This document shows, piece by piece, positions 1-8,702 of a stretch of DNA of 64,000 bases. Source of the stretch: CAVQCX01 sp963711095 (GTDB lineage Bacteria; Pseudomonadota; Gammaproteobacteria; Chromatiales; Chromatiaceae); assembly GCA_963711095.1 (NCBI GenBank), contig CAVQCX010000018.1:310001-374000 (forward strand). Direction: 5' to 3'. Made by a program: the position numbers and the translations under genes. How positions within the stretch are numbered: position 1 is the first letter of the stretch; each line of letters begins with the position of its first letter. Below the pieces are notes generated by a model that saw only the letters and a program-made list of their open reading frames with translations, did not search any database and was not told where the DNA came from.

Positions 1-1
1 G

Positions 2-430
2 GACGACCAGCGCGAAGTCCGCAAGGCACTGGTCGAAAAGCTGCGGGCTTGGCCGGAGCTTCGCGAGCACAGCAGCGACGAGCGGCTCGAGACCAACAGC
101 AAGCTGGTGGAGGTTTGCGACGCGTTGGCGCAGTTCCTGTGCAACCGTTTTCCGCTCGACAACCCAAACCGCGGCAAGGATCCCAACCGCGTGTTCGCCG
201 AGCTTCCCGTGCCGGTCAGGCCTGGCGTACCCGACGTGCGCCTGACCCTGAAGGTCCTCGACGACCACCGCCTCGCCCTCGACCCCTACCCGTTCGATAT
301 CGACCCCCTGCCGATCCACTACGTGGCCCGCTGGCTGACGACCAGAGTTTATGAGTCCCAGCAAGCGTTTCTCGAGGAGTTCTACCGCGCCGAAACCTTG
401 GCGGTCCGATACCAGTTGCAACCAACATGA
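2..430 (+). CDS. DUF3891 family protein (5' truncated by window edge)
   Basis: The reading frame is open from the first bases of the window and ends at 430, so only the C-terminal ~142 residues are seen. The pattern of a helical segment (VCDALAQFLCNRF), then LPVPVRP and a strand-rich part with LDPYPFD, followed by a C-terminal helix and VRYQLQP, matches my memory of the DUF3891 family; no enzymatic role is established for it. The stop codon overlaps the ATG of the next gene (ATGA at 427-430), so the two are translationally coupled and this is an upstream member of the operon that runs to 7801. The family call rests on pattern recall only. Confidence 0.6.
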   Translation, partial: DDQREVRKALVEKLRAWPELREHSSDERLETNSKLVEVCDALAQFLCNRFPLDNPNRGKDPNRVFAELPVPVRPGVPDVRLTLKVLDDHRLALDPYPFDIDPLPIHYVARWLTTRVYESQQAFLEEFYRAETLAVRYQLQPT

Positions 431-1731
431 GCCGCTCCGGAGAACACAGGGAGCTGTCTATGCATGCCTCCTTGCTGGCCATCCTGGAACACGCGTGGGA
501 CATCCCGTTCTATCGCGATCTGTGGATGCGGCACGGCCTGTCCTCTCGCGAGCGGCTCCAGGAGCTGGCCGCCGGCGGCAGTTTCAGCGAGCTCCCGATC
601 ATTCGCAAGGACGATCTCAAACAGCATGCCGAGGCGATCATGCAGTGGGACGGGGCCGTCGACGTCGTGAGCTCGTCCGGCACCACCGGCCGACCGGTGG
701 ACATCCCACTGCTGGCCGACGAGGAGCGCAACCGCGTTGACCGCGTGCGCAAGACGATTCGCGAGATCGGAGTGAGTAGGGGCTCACGCGTTCTCGATCT
801 TCTCAGTCTCAACGACATGTTTGCGCTTGGACCACAGATGTGGCTCGCCATCAAGGCCGAAGAGGCGCTTGCCATCCGCTGCCAGGCACCCCGTCTGAAG
901 CGGGTTCTCGACGTCATCCGGTACCTGAAGCCGCAGTTCGTGATCGGCAACCCGCACGTGCTGGTGAGCATGGCCGAGGAGGCCGTCGCCGCCGGGCTCT
1001 GGCCCGATCGGGCGAGCTTGCCGAAAGCCGCTGTGTTCGCGGTCGCGGCCACCTTTGACAGCGGGCTTGCGCCCGCGCCGGTCGTGGAGAAGGTTTGCGA
1101 GCTATGGGGCATCGAGGCCTACACTTCGCAGTACGGCTGCAGCGAGGCGGGCACCCTCGCGCATGAATGCATGTATCACCGCGGATATCACGTCAATGAA
1201 ACCGACACCCTGATTGAGCTGATCGACCCGGAAACGCAAGCCCCGACGGCGCCGGGCAGCGCCGGGGAGGTCGTGATCACGGCCCTGTCACTGCCACGCG
1301 GATTCCTGCCGATTCGATACGGCACCAATGATATTGCTGCCTGGATTGATCACGAGCCCTGTCCCTGCGGCCGTCGATCCGCCCGCCTGGGGCCGATCAT
1401 CGGGCGCCGGGACCACCAGCTGAAGATCAAGGGGCAGACGATTTTCCCGGAGCTGTTGCTGCAGATCGTGGACGAATCGCGGCTCGCCAAGCACGCCGCA
1501 ATCGGCATCCGCAAGAACGAGCTGCAGGCCGACGAGGCGACGATCCTCATCGTTCCGAGTGCCGGCCTGTCTGGCGACGAGGTTGTGCAACAGCTGCAGG
1601 CCAGGCTGACCAGGCACGTGCCGGTCTTGCCCAAGGTGGCGACCATCGAGGAGAGCACACTGCGCGAGCTCGAAGAGACCGAGCTGCGCCGCACCAACGG
1701 GGTGAAGGTGCCGCGCATCCTAAGGATCTGA
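427..1731 (+). CDS. PaaK-like adenylate-forming enzyme (phenylacetate-CoA ligase family)
   Basis: A 434-residue protein of the ANL superfamily, which activates a carboxylic acid as an acyl-adenylate, usually for transfer to CoA or a carrier protein. Visible motifs are the P-loop-like SSSGTTGRP near residues 80-90, YGCSEAGT near residue 236, and a small C-terminal domain with GRRDHQLKIKGQ containing candidate lysines. Length fits PaaK (~430 residues). A cluster CPCGRR before the C-terminal domain resembles the zinc-like cysteine patch in some PaaK relatives. It overlaps the upstream stop by 4 bases. The surrounding PLP enzyme, monooxygenase and amidotransferase suggest a dedicated substrate in a biosynthetic pathway rather than phenylacetate catabolism; the substrate cannot be read from sequence. 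Confidence 0.85.
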   Translation: MSRSGEHRELSMHASLLAILEHAWDIPFYRDLWMRHGLSSRERLQELAAGGSFSELPIIRKDDLKQHAEAIMQWDGAVDVVSSSGTTGRPVDIPLLADEERNRVDRVRKTIREIGVSRGSRVLDLLSLNDMFALGPQMWLAIKAEEALAIRCQAPRLKRVLDVIRYLKPQFVIGNPHVLVSMAEEAVAAGLWPDRASLPKAAVFAVAATFDSGLAPAPVVEKVCELWGIEAYTSQYGCSEAGTLAHECMYHRGYHVNETDTLIELIDPETQAPTAPGSAGEVVITALSLPRGFLPIRYGTNDIAAWIDHEPCPCGRRSARLGPIIGRRDHQLKIKGQTIFPELLLQIVDESRLAKHAAIGIRKNELQADEATILIVPSAGLSGDEVVQQLQARLTRHVPVLPKVATIEESTLRELEETELRRTNGVKVPRILRI

Positions 1732-1747
1732 GCGTTCGCCCGAGACA

Positions 1748-1992
1748 TGATCCTAGAAACGGCAGTTGACCACTTCGAGTGAGGATCAAATGATTGGTCT
1801 GGCCATGGTTTCGGACAAGCTTGATGCTCACCCGCCGGGTGATGGCCGCTACGACCACCAGGGCACGCACCGCGCGGCGCCCGGCTGCGTTATAGCTCGT
1901 TGGAATAGAGCTACTATTCCGCCTCGTTATGCCTTGCCAGACACCACGCGGCACGCACCCTGGCGGCCGTTCAACTGCCGCTTCTAGGATGA
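1748..1992. mobile_element. MITE copy 1 (239 bp) with 3-bp target duplication
   Basis: The element occupies 1751-1989, bounded by imperfect inverted repeats: TCCTAGAAACGGCAGTTGA at the left and TCAACTGCCGCTTCTAGGA at the right. It is flanked by TGA on both sides (1748-1750 and 1990-1992), a TNA target duplication. No transposase is encoded. A second copy of identical length lies in the opposite orientation at 15544-15782, also with a 3-bp TNA duplication (TCA). TNA duplications are typical of the IS1031 group of the IS5 family, so mobilisation by such a transposase is inferred. The element sits between the adenylating enzyme and the PLP enzyme of one operon. Confidence 0.85.
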
Positions 1993-2852
1993 CCGCAGCG
2001 CTTCGCATCCGGCCGACACCCCTGACGAAAATGACCGCGTTCGGGCAGGGGCTCCACGCGAAGCTGGAATACGTGCATCCCACGCGCTCGGCGAAGTTTC
2101 GAGCCCTGGCACCCCACCTGCTGGCGGTGGCGGAGTCGGGCGAGATTGCGGGCGCGGGAAAGATCGTCATACGCAGCGCCGGATGTGCCGCGATCACCAC
2201 TGCCTGGGTGTGCCGCAAGCTGGCGATCCCTGCCGAGGCCGTGATACCCCAACACGCGGAGGAGGAAGTCGCCGGCATCCTGGCGCGGCTCGGCGCCGAG
2301 GTCAAGTGCCTCGAGCCGGAGCAGGCGACGCGTTACATGCTGGAGGCCGAGGCGGATCCGCAGGTCTACGTCGTCGACCAGTTTCACGACCGGCGAATTG
2401 TCGACTACTACCGTCCGATGGCCGGCGAGATCCTCGACGACCTGCCGGATGTGGCGGCGATTGTCGTCGGCATTGGCACAGCCGCCAGCATCATGGGCGT
2501 GGCGCGCGAGGTTCGTGCGCGTGGGAGCGCTTGCCGGGTGATCGGCGTATGGCCGGAGGAGTTCGATCCGACCTGGCGATCACCCTATCGCGCCCACGGC
2601 ATCAGTGGATTGGCGCCGCCGGTCAGGGAAACGCACTTGGTGCCCGAATTCATCGATGACATCGTCATGGTGCCGAGCGCCGACGCGGTGGCGCGGACCA
2701 GGCAGATTTTCCAACGCGCTGGACTGCCTGCAGGCACGTCCTCGGGTGCCACGCTGGAAGCCGCCCTACGCCTGCGGCGCGCGGGCATGGAGGGGCCGAT
2801 CGCATGCGTGTTCGCGAGCGCTTCTTGTTGCCACCTTCCGGAGCCACTGTGA
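1989..2852 (+). CDS. PLP-dependent beta-family (cysteine synthase-like) enzyme
   Basis: A protein of 287 residues in fold-type II PLP enzymes (cysteine synthase, threonine synthase, diaminopropionate synthase SbnA). The PLP lysine is K36 in HPTRSAKFRAL, which corresponds to the NPTGSxKxR motif of the family. The glycine-rich phosphate loop is VGIGTAAS and the C-terminal GTSSGATLEAA matches the family's SSG region. The usual SSGN substrate loop is replaced by RSAGCAA, so the substrate is probably not ordinary O-acetylserine. The start at 1989 gives a family-like N-terminus (MTAALRIRPTPL). The frame is open to an ATG at 1929 inside the MITE, so a 20-residue extension is possible. The start codon itself straddles the MITE junction. 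Confidence 0.82.
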   Translation: MTAALRIRPTPLTKMTAFGQGLHAKLEYVHPTRSAKFRALAPHLLAVAESGEIAGAGKIVIRSAGCAAITTAWVCRKLAIPAEAVIPQHAEEEVAGILARLGAEVKCLEPEQATRYMLEAEADPQVYVVDQFHDRRIVDYYRPMAGEILDDLPDVAAIVVGIGTAASIMGVAREVRARGSACRVIGVWPEEFDPTWRSPYRAHGISGLAPPVRETHLVPEFIDDIVMVPSADAVARTRQIFQRAGLPAGTSSGATLEAALRLRRAGMEGPIACVFASASCCHLPEPL

Positions 2853-2864
2853 TGGTGCCCAGCG

Positions 2865-4064
2865 GTGCATAGGCCGGAGCAGGCAGGGCTGAAGCCGTTG
2901 AAAATCGCCATCGTGGGAGGCAGCGTGACCGGCCTCTCCCTCGCCCTGGCCCTGCGCCATCACGGAATCGAGGCCCGTGTCTACGAGCGCTCCGGTGGGC
3001 TGCTGACGCACGAAGGCGCCGGCCTGATGGTCGCCGGCCCGACGGTGGAGAGTCTGGATCTGCACGGCACCCGGCGCGTAACGCGCCGCTATAGCCTGGG
3101 CGCGTCAGGTGGGGTGCTGTGGGAACAGACGGTGGAGAAGCACGCGGTTGGCTGGGGCGACGTGTATGGCACGCTCCGCCGCCGCGCGCACGATATCCAA
3201 CTCCACGAAGACTGCCCGGTGCTGCAGGTCGACATCGACCCCCCGCGCATTCGCACGGAGCGGTTCGGCGAGGAGCGCTTCGACCTGGTGATCGGCGCCG
3301 ACGGCATCGGATCGGTGGTGCGCGCCAGGCTCGACCCGGATTTTGCCCCGCATTACATGGGCTACCTGGCCGTGCGCGGACTCGTGCCACTCGCGGGGCT
3401 ACCGCAGGGCTTGCCCGAGGTGACCCGGCAGCTGTTCGATGATGCCATGGCCAAGGTGCACCTGGACGGCGAGCATGTCACGATGTACGGCCTGCCGGGC
3501 GAGCACGAGACGCTCAACTGGATGTGGTACGTGAATGTCCCGGAAAGCGCGCTCGGCCGGCTGCTGACGGACCGTCACGGATGCACCCATCGCTGGTCGA
3601 TGCCGGCGGGGGCCATGCGGGCGGGCACCGAAGGCGAGCTGCGCACCCTTGCCGCGGAGCGCCTCCCACCGTGGCTGGCAGCACTGGTGGACGCAACGCA
3701 GACCCTGTTCCTACAGCCCATATTCAGCGGTTTTGCCGACAGGATACTGGGCTCCGGGCTGGTGCTGGCGGGCGATGCAGCACACCTCGCCATCCCCCAC
3801 GCGGGCGGCGGGGTGACTCTGGCGCTGCAGGACACCTCAGCGCTGGCGGCATCCCTGGCGGCGGAAGGCGAGGATCAGGATGCGTGGCTGCAAGCCTGGG
3901 CCCGGGCACGCCAGGCCGCCAATACACCGCGTCTGGCGTTCGCGGCGCGCCTGGGCAGATCGCTGCAAACGCCGGGAAAAGACTGGGAAACCTGGTCGCC
4001 AATGGCGTTCGCTGAGTGGTGGACCGCGCTGCTCGCCGACGCACCGGCCGACGCGTCACGATAG
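2865..4064 (+). CDS. FAD-dependent monooxygenase (PHBH-fold, group A)
   Basis: About 390-400 residues with the three hallmark motifs of flavin hydroxylases: the N-terminal dinucleotide fold IVGGSVTGLSLALAL with acidic ending VYERS, the DG motif VIGADGIGSVVRARL, and the GD motif LAGDAAHLAIPHAGGG. These enzymes hydroxylate or oxidatively rearrange a small organic substrate using NAD(P)H and oxygen in the cytoplasm. The first codon could be GTG at 2865 or TTG at 2898 (the latter starts right at the nucleotide-binding strand). It lies 12 bases after the PLP enzyme, so it belongs to the same transcription unit. Substrate unknown. Confidence 0.88.
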   Translation: MHRPEQAGLKPLKIAIVGGSVTGLSLALALRHHGIEARVYERSGGLLTHEGAGLMVAGPTVESLDLHGTRRVTRRYSLGASGGVLWEQTVEKHAVGWGDVYGTLRRRAHDIQLHEDCPVLQVDIDPPRIRTERFGEERFDLVIGADGIGSVVRARLDPDFAPHYMGYLAVRGLVPLAGLPQGLPEVTRQLFDDAMAKVHLDGEHVTMYGLPGEHETLNWMWYVNVPESALGRLLTDRHGCTHRWSMPAGAMRAGTEGELRTLAAERLPPWLAALVDATQTLFLQPIFSGFADRILGSGLVLAGDAAHLAIPHAGGGVTLALQDTSALAASLAAEGEDQDAWLQAWARARQAANTPRLAFAARLGRSLQTPGKDWETWSPMAFAEWWTALLADAPADASR

Positions 4065-4110
4065 TGCGCTCCGTGACGGGAACCGCCAGAATCGAAGAAG
4101 GCAGCACAGG

Positions 4111-5112
4111 GTGATACCCCGCTTCAACCATCTTCTCGATCACGTGCCGTCCGCCACGTACATGGTGGTACGCTCCGGGACCAGCCGCATCGTCATCCTC
4201 GACGGCCATCAACTGCGTCCCGGTGGGAGGGGCCACGAGGACGTGCTGCGCATCATGCTCGGCGTCGACGGAAACGGCGGACTCGGTGGCCGCACGCTGC
4301 AAGAGAACAAGGTTGCACTGGTCTGGCCCGAGGCAGTGTCGGCGCAGTTTCGGTTTCGCGTCCTGCAGGTCATCCCGTCGACGCGCGAGGTGCTGCCCGT
4401 GGAGTGCTTGAACTCCTCCTCCGCGGCCGTCACGCTCGCCCAGCTCGGTGGCCGCCATCGCCGCCACGAGTCGCTGTGGCGCGCGGTCAATCTGTCCACC
4501 GGGCAGAACATCGAGCTGCGTCCGGGCAAGGATCAGGGCGTGGCCGATGCGTGGGCGGTGCGTTTCCTGGCGTCTCCCCGCACCCGCCGGGCGCTCGCGG
4601 GGCTGGGTGGCCAACACAAGGTCCTGCTGGGGAGCCAACGGGTGGCGTTCCACCTGGTATGGCTCGGAAACCTGTTCCTGTTCACGGAGCTGGACCCGGC
4701 TCGATGCGATGCCGATGCGTCTGCCGTGATCGCGCGCGCCGGCGTGCGTGCTGCTCAAGCGGCCGGCATCCGGCCCGGGCGCGGTTACCATCCCAAGGTC
4801 ATCCCCTATCGAGTGGTCTCCACCGGCGACCGGCCCGAAGTGCGCGCTGCCAGCTATTACCTGGGCGAGCTGCACCGCTCGTTCCCGGGCTCGGCCGCCA
4901 TGGCGCTCTGCGCGTATCTCGCGGGCAGGCACGGCAAGGACGCTCCCGCACTGGACCAATGGCGGGTCGGCCACCCTAGCGGCGCCATCGACGTCAGGCT
5001 CGGCTTCGAGGCTTCAGGCCGCGCGCCGCGGCTCGAGTGGAGCGAGCTCGTCACGCCAGTTTCGCTGCTGTCGTGGGGCGTGGCCGCCATGCCCTGGCGC
5101 AGGGCGCGCTGA
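4111..5112 (+). CDS. PrpF-like isomerase family protein
   Basis: The frame is open from 3880 but recognisable homology starts at GTG 4111, giving 333 residues. The N-terminus (ATYMVVRSGTSR, then LGGRTLQENKVALV) and the C-terminal VGHPSGAIDV match the PrpF family, whose members isomerise 2-methylaconitate or act with AcnD; the fold resembles diaminopimelate epimerase. It is shorter than the usual ~390-400 residues of PrpF. No propionate (methylcitrate) genes are nearby, so the role is more likely isomerisation of an unsaturated acid in the local pathway. Two bases separate its stop from the next start. The start assignment is the least certain part. Confidence 0.7.
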   Translation: MIPRFNHLLDHVPSATYMVVRSGTSRIVILDGHQLRPGGRGHEDVLRIMLGVDGNGGLGGRTLQENKVALVWPEAVSAQFRFRVLQVIPSTREVLPVECLNSSSAAVTLAQLGGRHRRHESLWRAVNLSTGQNIELRPGKDQGVADAWAVRFLASPRTRRALAGLGGQHKVLLGSQRVAFHLVWLGNLFLFTELDPARCDADASAVIARAGVRAAQAAGIRPGRGYHPKVIPYRVVSTGDRPEVRAASYYLGELHRSFPGSAAMALCAYLAGRHGKDAPALDQWRVGHPSGAIDVRLGFEASGRAPRLEWSELVTPVSLLSWGVAAMPWRRAR

Positions 5113-5114
5113 GC

Positions 5115-6836
5115 ATGTGCGCCATCGCCGGAATTGTCTACGACGAGCCCCGGGACGAGGGCAGCATGCTGCGAGCCTTGCGTGCCATGTGCGAGGCGCA
5201 GCGACAGCGCGGGCCCGACGGCCTGGAGGTATGGACTAATGGCCGGGTCGGGCTGGGGATGGTGCGCCTGGCGGTGGTGGGAAGCGCCAAGCGCGGCAGG
5301 CAGCCGATCCGCGACGCGCACGGCAGGCGGCTCGTGTTCAACGGTGAGCTGTACCGGCCCGCCGAGGTCATGGCCTCCCTCGGCGGGCAATTCGATGCGG
5401 ATGACTGCGACGGCAAGGCCCTGTTGCGACTGCTCCAGGTCAGGGGCGTGAACGGGTTGCGATCGGTGAGCGCCATGTTCAGTCTGGCGCTGTATGACCC
5501 GCACAGCGACGCGGTCCTGCTGGCGCGGGACGCCTGGGGTCAAAAACCCCTGTACCTGCGGCGCATGGCGGACGGATATGCCTTCGCCTCCACCGTCGCG
5601 GCCTTGCGCTCCGCAATCGGGGCCATGCGCATCCGTCGTGATGCCTTGTACGAGTGCCTGGTCTTCAAGAGCGTCGGCGGCAACCATTCCGCGTTCGAAG
5701 GCGTCTCGCAACTGCCCGCCGGCGGCTGGATGCGCATCGCGCGGGGTGGCACAGTGCAACGGGGCCGTTGGCTCGAAATGCCGGCCCCCGGACCCGACGC
5801 CGACCGTACCCGGGAGGTTCGGGACAGCGTCAGCCGCGCCATCGCGTCGCAGTGCACGGCCCGTCACCGCGCCGCGATTTTTCTCTCGGGCGGGCTGGAT
5901 TCGAGTATCGTAGCCACCGTCGCCGCTCACCAGGAGACCCCATCGCCTCAGGTCTTCACGGTCGGCTACGACGTCGGTGGCTGGGAGGATGAGCACAGCC
6001 TGGCAGTGAGGCTGGCGGCAGAGCTCGGCCTCGCTCACCGGTCCGTGATCCTGGCCTCGGACCAGGTACCCGGCCTGTTGCACGACGCGGCGGTCGCGCT
6101 CGAAGACCCGGTGCACGATCCGGTCACGGTGCCAACGCTGGCACTGTCGCGCGCGGCGGCCTCAGAGACCAAGGTGGTGCTGACCGGAGATGGCTCGGAT
6201 GAGCTCTGGGGCGGTTACTCGCGTTTCGATGACCCCCCCGATGATCTGGAGGTCTACTTGCGGCGCACCCTGGTTTTTGAGCCCGCTGAGCTGGGACTTG
6301 CCGGGATTCCCGGCAGTTATCTGGACGACATGCAGGTACCGCCGGCTGGCAGCATGCCGGCGCTCGACCGGATACTGCGCCTGGAAGCGGTCAACCGCCT
6401 GCGCAACTACCACCTGGCGCGGCTGGACAAGCTTTCGATGGATGCCGGCCTCGAAGCACGCTCGCCGTTCCTGGACAGGGAAGTGACCTCGCTGGCGCTG
6501 TCGCTGCCGGCCGCGAGCAAGCGCTCCGCCGGTCGCCCAAAGGGCATGCTGATCGACGCCTTTGCACCGGATCTGCCCCCATGGCTGCTACGGCGCAAGA
6601 AGCAACCCTTCTCCGTTCCGGTCGGCAGCTGGCTCGCCGGCCCGCTGCGGGATTTCTGCTGCGACACCGTTACTGCCGCCGGCGCGATGGTGCGCACACT
6701 GGTCGACCCGGAACAGCATATCGAGGGATTCATGCGCAACTCTGCGGACGCCGGGCTGGCGATGCGGCTGTGGTCACTGCTGCACCTGGAAATCTGGTAC
6801 CAGGCTTTCGCCCGCAAGATGGAGGCCGCGCAATGA
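5115..6836 (+). CDS. Asparagine synthetase-type glutamine amidotransferase (AsnB family)
   Basis: A protein of 573 residues beginning MCAIAGI, so Cys2 is free to act as the class II glutaminase nucleophile after Met removal. RQRGPDG follows near residue 35. The synthetase half has the PP-loop SGGLDSS near residue 258 and the TGDGSDELWGGY motif. Both halves of the ammonia-channelling enzyme therefore look intact: glutamine hydrolysis and ATP-dependent amidation of a carboxylate. AsnB homologues within biosynthetic clusters often amidate (or cyclise, as in beta-lactam synthetases) a dedicated substrate. The start 5115 is fixed by Cys2. The stop overlaps the next ATG. Confidence 0.9.
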   Translation: MCAIAGIVYDEPRDEGSMLRALRAMCEAQRQRGPDGLEVWTNGRVGLGMVRLAVVGSAKRGRQPIRDAHGRRLVFNGELYRPAEVMASLGGQFDADDCDGKALLRLLQVRGVNGLRSVSAMFSLALYDPHSDAVLLARDAWGQKPLYLRRMADGYAFASTVAALRSAIGAMRIRRDALYECLVFKSVGGNHSAFEGVSQLPAGGWMRIARGGTVQRGRWLEMPAPGPDADRTREVRDSVSRAIASQCTARHRAAIFLSGGLDSSIVATVAAHQETPSPQVFTVGYDVGGWEDEHSLAVRLAAELGLAHRSVILASDQVPGLLHDAAVALEDPVHDPVTVPTLALSRAAASETKVVLTGDGSDELWGGYSRFDDPPDDLEVYLRRTLVFEPAELGLAGIPGSYLDDMQVPPAGSMPALDRILRLEAVNRLRNYHLARLDKLSMDAGLEARSPFLDREVTSLALSLPAASKRSAGRPKGMLIDAFAPDLPPWLLRRKKQPFSVPVGSWLAGPLRDFCCDTVTAAGAMVRTLVDPEQHIEGFMRNSADAGLAMRLWSLLHLEIWYQAFARKMEAAQ

Positions 6837-7801
6837 GCGGGCCCGGCACCCGCGCCATGGATCTCGCGGAGCGACTGCGCGAAGCTGGCATCGTGGACAC
6901 CCACTTCCACATCGGGCCCGAGCTGCTGCCGAGGCGCTACGACGTCGCCGAGCTCGCCGAGGCGGCACGAAGCTGGAACGCCACGCTGGTGCTGAAGAAC
7001 CACACCTACCCGACAACGCCGCTGGCCTCGTATGCGCGCCGCCACGCCGGCGTGCGATTTCTCGGCGGCACGGTATTGAACCGCTTCGTGGGCGGGCTGA
7101 GCGCCGATGCCATCGTTTCCGCCGCCAGCGGCAACCACACTGACGTTCGCGAGCAGCACGACGAGCCCACTTTCCTGGTCTGGATGCCGACCGTTCACGC
7201 GGCGGCTCACCTCGACACCATGGGCTTCGCCTTCGACCAGCGATGGGGAGGATGTTCGGCCTGTGACGCGGCGGTCACAGAGCACCCGGACGACTCGGAG
7301 GTCCCGGTGACGGTGTTCCTGCCCGACGGATCACCCCACCCAGGGCTGCCTGGCGTACTCGAGGCAGTGGCGGCGGCCGGGGCACGGCTGGCCACCGGGC
7401 ACCTGTCGGCCAACGAGATCGTGCGCCTGGTGCCGATGGCGCTCGACGCCGGCATTCCCGCGGTGCTGCTCACCCACCCCCATTACCCCTCGGTGAGCCT
7501 GTCCGACGAGCAGTTGGTCGCGCTCGTGCGCGACGACCGGGTGTTCATCGAGCATTGCTTCGCTATTCACACCATAGAGCAGGTGCCGCTGAAGCGTTTC
7601 GTAGCGTCCATCGAAGCCACCGGCCCGGACCAAGTCATCCTGTCGACCGATTTCGGGCAGGTCCGCAGCGGGCCCTTTCCCGAGTGCACAGTGCGGTTCG
7701 CCCAAGCCATGGAGTCGCTATGGCCTTCCCGGTTGAGCGGCGATCGGCTCCTGGAGCTGTTCACCGACAACCCGCGAAGAGCGCTGGCACTCGGCGCCTG
7801 A
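6833..7801 (+). CDS. DUF6282 family amidohydrolase-like protein
   Basis: A 322-residue protein whose N-terminus has DTHFHIGPE, a metal-binding HxH motif of the amidohydrolase superfamily, followed by LKNHTYPT, further histidines (HLSANEI, LTHPHYP) and the final aspartate in ILSTDFGQ. The overall pattern fits DUF6282 proteins, which are TIM-barrel metal-dependent hydrolases of unknown substrate. The ATG at 6833 overlaps the TGA of the amidotransferase gene, so it is translationally coupled and the last gene of the operon. It would most simply hydrolyse an amide or lactone/lactam intermediate of the pathway; that is inference. Confidence 0.72.
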   Translation: MSGPGTRAMDLAERLREAGIVDTHFHIGPELLPRRYDVAELAEAARSWNATLVLKNHTYPTTPLASYARRHAGVRFLGGTVLNRFVGGLSADAIVSAASGNHTDVREQHDEPTFLVWMPTVHAAAHLDTMGFAFDQRWGGCSACDAAVTEHPDDSEVPVTVFLPDGSPHPGLPGVLEAVAAAGARLATGHLSANEIVRLVPMALDAGIPAVLLTHPHYPSVSLSDEQLVALVRDDRVFIEHCFAIHTIEQVPLKRFVASIEATGPDQVILSTDFGQVRSGPFPECTVRFAQAMESLWPSRLSGDRLLELFTDNPRRALALGA

Positions 7802-8282
7802 AAATACGACTGACACCGGGGGTGTCTGGGGTCAGAGTAGACCTTGAGATCCCGCTGCGATGCGCTTCACCGGGCCTGATGCACACCGGTCCCGGTCTGG
7901 CTTCTCGCAAGGCGCGGCTCGGGGGTGCAGTCTCGGTGCGTTTTCGGCAGTCACGCGACGACCGCGGAAGTCGGGGTCGGAGGAAATCCGGAAATACCGG
8001 GGGAAATGCCGGGAGAACCAGCGTGTAGACGCCAGCTCCGGAAATATGAGGACACCCGTCGCAACGAGGCGGGAGTATCAACCGGTGGGTGTCCCGTTAG
8101 CGCTAGCCAGCTTCGGCGCCTGGGTATAGGGCAGGCCGAGCGGGTCCGGCAGACCTGCCAGGGGCTCGGCTACCAGCGGGCGAGGGGCATCGGGGTCTGT
8201 CGACAGCTGTTTCCCCCGAGCTAGATCCGCTCCAGATCCACAGGAGCTTTCTCATCCGCTGGGGGCCCGTCGGTCCCGACGA

Positions 8283-8400
8283 CAGCCCTTAGCCGGAATT
8301 TGGCCAGATCGGGCAATCCAGCCCGATTTCCCTGTTATTGGGCGAGCTTAGCGGCTATTGAGACCGCCCGGGGGCGCTCAGGGCCGGTGTCGCACGCCTG
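8283..8400. repeat. ~118-bp dispersed repeat, copy 1
   Basis: The segment beginning CAGCCCTTAGCCGGAATTTG and ending GCCGGTGTCGCAC recurs at 60131-60239 in the same orientation with roughly 85-90 percent identity by eye. It has no coding content and may be the end of an unidentified insertion element or a non-autonomous repeat. Confidence 0.75.
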
Positions 8401-8563
8401 TCGACAGGCTGCTAGCCCGAAGACGATCTCGCGCTCCTCCCCTTCGGACAGATCCAGGCCCACCTGGATCGCGGCGCAGGGATCGGTCAATTCGCGTCAG
8501 ATGAAAAATAACTCGTGAATTTCGCACCTGAGCCCTATTATTCATCGCTATTCTCTGCGGAGC

Positions 8564-8613
8564 AATGGGGTCGGGCCTTGCCTTTCGAAAGAATGGGGTC
8601 GGGCGTTGCCTTT
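8564..8613. repeat. Two 22-bp direct repeats with GGGGTCGGGC core
   Basis: Copies at 8564-8585 and 8592-8613 differ by one base (AATGGGGTCGGGC then C/G, TTGCCTTT). The GGGGTCGG core resembles the ends of RAYT-associated elements seen elsewhere in this window (GGTCCGACCCC at 14546-14556 and 45063-45073). Confidence 0.6.
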
Positions 8614-8702
8614 TGCCCCGTCGGCGCGGGGGATAAAATGGCCCAGGCAAAACACAAGGCCTGACTCCTTCCCTGCGCCTCTACTTCCAGCGGGGGAAAG
8701 CC

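Larger units (their letters stand above)
7802..8702. other. 900-bp gene-poor region with repeat debris
   Basis: No convincing gene on either strand. It holds a GGGGTCAGAGTAGACC-like remnant near 7819, a ~120-bp repeat shared with 60.1 kb (listed separately) and two 22-bp direct repeats near 8.57 kb. The small reading frames here lack family-like sequence and ribosome-binding sites. The stretch separates the adenylase/amidotransferase operon from the next accessory group. Confidence 0.6.
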
